Shown in pieces: positions 7,028-8,692 of a DNA stretch of 8,692 nucleotides (its first letter is position 1; each line of letters opens with the position of its first letter). Source of the DNA: Puniceicoccales bacterium (lineage in GTDB: Bacteria; Verrucomicrobiota; Verrucomicrobiia; Opitutales; JAIRKQ01); the NCBI GenBank assembly GCA_031258795.1, contig JAIRMI010000007.1, forward strand, positions 1 through 8,692, in the 5' to 3' direction. The position numbers were made by a program, and so were the translations under genes. Below the pieces are notes generated by a model. The model saw only the letters and a list, made by a program, of their open reading frames with translations, was not told the origin of the DNA and did not search any database.

Positions 7028-7074
7028 AAGTTAGTAAATTTTGCATAGTTCGCATTAAAAGTTTAATTGCCCAT

Positions 7075-8013
7075 CTAGGCAAGAATATTCAAGTCTTTTT
7101 CTTTGATTTTTTCTTCAACCATTAGAGCAGTTTTTAGCGCATCCATCCCAAGTCTGGCCCCAACTTTTGGCTGTGAGCTGGAACGGATGCAATTGAGAAA
7201 CGATAGTAACTCGATTTTTAGCGGTTCTTCTTTCTCGATGGGGATCTCTAATTTTTCGAAAGTTTTATCAGCGGGTTTTATAAGATGCCCTTTTTGATTC
7301 ATAAAATCCAGAGAAAGATACATATTTCGTTGAAATATGCGAATTTCCCTCATTTTTTTCTCGCTGATTCTGCTAACACTAATGTCTGCCACGCTCCCGT
7401 TTTTAAAATGCAACCGAGCATTTGCAATATCTGTGTTCCTTGACAACACGGACATGCCTATTCCCTCTACGCGAGCCACTTCCGATTTTGCGAGCTGCAG
7501 AACGATGCCGATGTCATGGATCATGAGATCTAAAATTACGCTAACATCCGTGCCGCGCGAAGTAAAAGGTGCTAGCCGCTGCGTTGCTATGAACCGCGGA
7601 AAGTTAACGGTTTTTTCTAAAAATTTCATTACAGGATTATAGTGCTCAATGTGGCCAACTTGCAGAACGAGATTGCGAGCTTCTGCTTCGCGGCACATTT
7701 GTTCCGCATCGGTTAATGAAAAACACATCGGTTTCTCCACTAGTAAGTGGAGATTTTTTTTTAACAATGGTATGGCGATTTCGGCATGTTTGTCCGTTGG
7801 AATGGCGATGCTTGCGCAGTCACAATTAGCTGCAACTTCTTCCAAGTTTTCAAATACTCGGCAATTATGGAGCATTGCAATCTCCTTGGCTCGGGCACTG
7901 TCACTATCCAATACGCCGACCAGCTTGCAACTTTCGAGCTGCGAATATAGCCTCGCATGATGTTGACCGAGAAATCCAACGCCAATAACGCCACACCTTA
8001 TATCATTAGCCAT
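7075..8013 (-). CDS. Gfo/Idh/MocA family NAD(P)-dependent oxidoreductase
   Basis: The 312-residue protein has the family's two-domain layout. A Rossmann fold comes first, with GVGFLG at 11-16 and an acidic residue closing strand 2 in VGVLDSD. LLVEKPM follows (Glu93-Lys94-Pro95, with the family's catalytic lysine). The C-terminal alpha/beta domain carries GHIEHYNPV (120-128) and DLMIHDIGI, whose His166 is in the usual active-site position. Members oxidise or reduce sugars, often nucleotide sugars. The EHYNP segment resembles the ERFNP motif of UDP-sugar 3-dehydrogenases of the WlbA/GnnA kind, so a role in cell-surface sugar synthesis is possible but not proven by context. The start at 8013 is the only one of three closely spaced ATGs that opens into the gene, and no clear Shine-Dalgarno is seen. 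The gene ends 112 bp before the AP2-like gene without an obvious terminator. Confidence 0.88.
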   Translation of the reverse strand: MANDIRCGVIGVGFLGQHHARLYSQLESCKLVGVLDSDSARAKEIAMLHNCRVFENLEEVAANCDCASIAIPTDKHAEIAIPLLKKNLHLLVEKPMCFSLTDAEQMCREAEARNLVLQVGHIEHYNPVMKFLEKTVNFPRFIATQRLAPFTSRGTDVSVILDLMIHDIGIVLQLAKSEVARVEGIGMSVLSRNTDIANARLHFKNGSVADISVSRISEKKMREIRIFQRNMYLSLDFMNQKGHLIKPADKTFEKLEIPIEKEEPLKIELLSFLNCIRSSSQPKVGARLGMDALKTALMVEEKIKEKDLNILA

Positions 8014-8020
8014 TAGCCAT
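8004..8020. repeat. 7-bp tandem repeat across the oxidoreductase start codon
   Basis: CATTAGC occurs twice in tandem (8004-8010 and 8011-8017) and begins a third time (CAT, 8018-8020). On the minus strand this places ATGs at 8020, 8013 and 8006 in three different frames. The first reads Met-Ala-Asn-Gly-stop, the second is the gene, and the third stops after two codons. Confidence 0.7.
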
Positions 8021-8044
8021 TATGTCACTTGTCATCAGCCAGAA

Positions 8045-8075
8045 AGTATGAAGAAATCTAATACTTGCAAGTCAA
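8045..8075 (-). promoter_or_regulatory. Candidate promoter for the Gfo/Idh/MocA gene
   Basis: On the minus strand TTGACT (plus 8070-8075) is followed after 19 bases by CATACT (plus 8045-8050, 4 of 6 matches). The predicted start near 8038 would give a short leader of about 25 bases. The arrangement mirrors the 19-base spacer of the greA candidate, but both are predictions. Confidence 0.3.
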
Positions 8076-8111
8076 ACTTTTCGAAGAAAATTGAAGTCCT
8101 TACGTAAAAGC

Positions 8112-8139
8112 TTGACTATTTGTGCAAAACACATGTTTT
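8112..8139 (+). promoter_or_regulatory. Candidate promoter for tRNA-Gly
   Basis: TTGACT (8112-8117) is followed after 16 bases by a weak -10, TGTTTT (8134-8139, 3 of 6 matches). The position is right for a start a few bases before the mature tRNA 5' end at 8149, which is the main support. Confidence 0.25.
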
Positions 8140-8148
8140 CAGCCGAAA

Positions 8149-8222
8149 GCGGGCATAGTTTAGAGGTAAAACCCATGCCTTCCAAGCATGTGTCGTCGGT
8201 TCGATTCCGTCTGCCCGCACCA
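8149..8222 (+). tRNA. tRNA-Gly (anticodon TCC)
   Basis: The cloverleaf folds by eye. The 7-bp acceptor is GCGGGCA (8149-8155) with TGCCCGC (8212-8218). The D stem is GTTT/AAAC, and the anticodon stem is CATGC/GCATG, perfectly paired. The anticodon loop is CTTCCAA, with TCC at 8181-8183, reading GGA and GGG glycine codons. The T loop TTCGATT is canonical. The CCA end is encoded (8220-8222) after discriminator A. The T stem GTCGG/CCGTC has a T-T mismatch at its second pair. It lies divergent from the oxidoreductase gene. No rho-independent terminator is evident downstream. Confidence 0.95.
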
Positions 8223-8692
8223 GGGCGCTAAGCCGCTGAAATAAAGGAATAGCAGAAGACTGGAAAAAGCAGGAAACGATAAAAGCAAAAGCTCAATCCC
8301 GCAATAATTCAGCAAAATTCAATCAGTCCCAAATTTTTCATTATCCACCTATATCTACCTATTAGGATGCAGGATGATGAAATTCCTTCGAGATATTAAA
8401 TTTCCTTAAATTTCTCGATTTGACAAAATTTTAGCAAATATTTCTTTAAAACAACAAAATATTCTTTGCTCTGCGTAAGCATAGTAGATTGTAGTCTATT
8501 AAGTTAGTGTCAGGACTCATAAATTCAAATAAAAAAGGAAAGAGCAAGCGATGCAAATGGAAGAGAAGAAAGCGTGTAAGAAAAGAAAGTGAGATCACAG
8601 CGATCATAGGGGCGTACAATTTGCTGCCGAGTCCACCTTTGGCGCCCAATGTGGGGTGCGGTGCCAACGCTTCAATTTACGGAAGATGTTTT
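8223..8692. other. Region without an assignable gene, with an open frame running off the right edge
   Basis: This 470-bp stretch after the tRNA is AT-rich to about 8530, then purine-rich. I see no RNA gene, terminator or mobile element. On the plus strand one frame is open from 8495 to the window end, with a possible GTG start at 8507. It encodes a strongly basic segment (KKGKSKRCKWKRRKRVRK) followed by YNLLPSPPLAPNVGCGANAS, and it has no ribosome-binding site and no family I recognise. The opposite strand over 8446-8667 has a 73-codon frame with a TTG start and a hydrophobic stretch. Neither can be called as a gene from this sequence. Confidence 0.5.
8639..8667. repeat. Hairpin-forming inverted repeat near the right edge
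   Basis: TTGGCGCC (8639-8646) can pair with GGTGCCAA (8660-8667), eight pairs including one G-T wobble, around a 13-base loop. No T-run follows on either strand within the window, so it is not a standard terminator. Confidence 0.4.

Noticed and set aside
7055..7074. Weak hairpin GCAATTAAAC/TTTTAATGC after the oxidoreductase stop, as a terminator
   Set aside because: The loop is too tight, the pairing is AT-rich with mismatches, and no T-run follows.
8435..8465. Near-repeated AAATATTTCTT and AAATATTCTT
   Set aside because: Short AT-rich similarity in an AT-rich spacer; chance is a sufficient explanation.
8446..8667. Minus-strand 73-codon frame with a hydrophobic segment and TTG start
   Set aside because: It has no ribosome-binding site and no recognised family, and the hydrophobicity is what the purine-rich opposite strand would give by complement.
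8149..8692. tRNA-Gly as an integrated-element attachment site
   Set aside because: No second copy of the tRNA 3' end and no integrase gene are present in the window.

Overview
The window looks like a chromosomal segment from a PVC-superphylum bacterium, most likely a verrucomicrobial lineage such as Opitutales or Puniceicoccales. This is an inference from gene architecture. A GreA transcript-cleavage domain sits at the end of a very long N-terminal extension, a form I know from Chlamydiae and Verrucomicrobia. Signal peptidase I is oversized, with a long N-terminal segment and a large insertion. The glycolytic kinase is of the pyrophosphate-dependent type, and there is a standalone protein with two AP2-like repeats. 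The DNA is moderately AT-rich, and most starts lack a strong Shine-Dalgarno sequence. No insertion sequence, prophage or CRISPR array is visible.

Layout. Positions 1-1512 (minus) hold the first 504 codons of the long GreA, cut by the window edge just inside the GreA domain. A 149-bp divergent spacer with a good minus-strand promoter candidate separates it from a plus-strand type IV prepilin-like gene (1662-2282). Ribosomal protein bS18 (2335-2532) follows, then a Sua5/TsaC threonylcarbamoyl-AMP synthase (2534-3526) that begins one base after the bS18 stop. Sua5 converges with a minus-strand block across only 4 bp. That block, in transcription order, is: two-repeat AP2-like protein (6962-6351), DUF167/YggU protein (6300-6031), signal peptidase I (6031-4766) and PPi-dependent phosphofructokinase (4727-3531). 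Its gaps are 50 bp, a 1-base overlap (TAATG) and 38 bp, with no convincing terminator inside, so it may be one operon. Upstream, also on the minus strand, is a Gfo/Idh/MocA-family oxidoreductase (8013-7075). A tRNA-Gly(TCC) at 8149-8222 is divergent from it. The last 470 bp hold no gene I can identify, only an open frame running off the edge and a hairpin.

Most genes are housekeeping: transcription (GreA), translation (bS18, t6A modification of tRNA, tRNA-Gly), protein export (LepB) and central carbon metabolism (PPi-PFK). The less ordinary parts are the AP2-repeat protein heading the lepB/pfp cluster, the extended GreA, the enlarged LepB, the isolated prepilin, an apparent U-U mismatch in the tRNA-Gly T-stem, and a 7-bp tandem repeat that places three ATGs in three frames at the oxidoreductase start. 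I found no clearly new multi-gene system.
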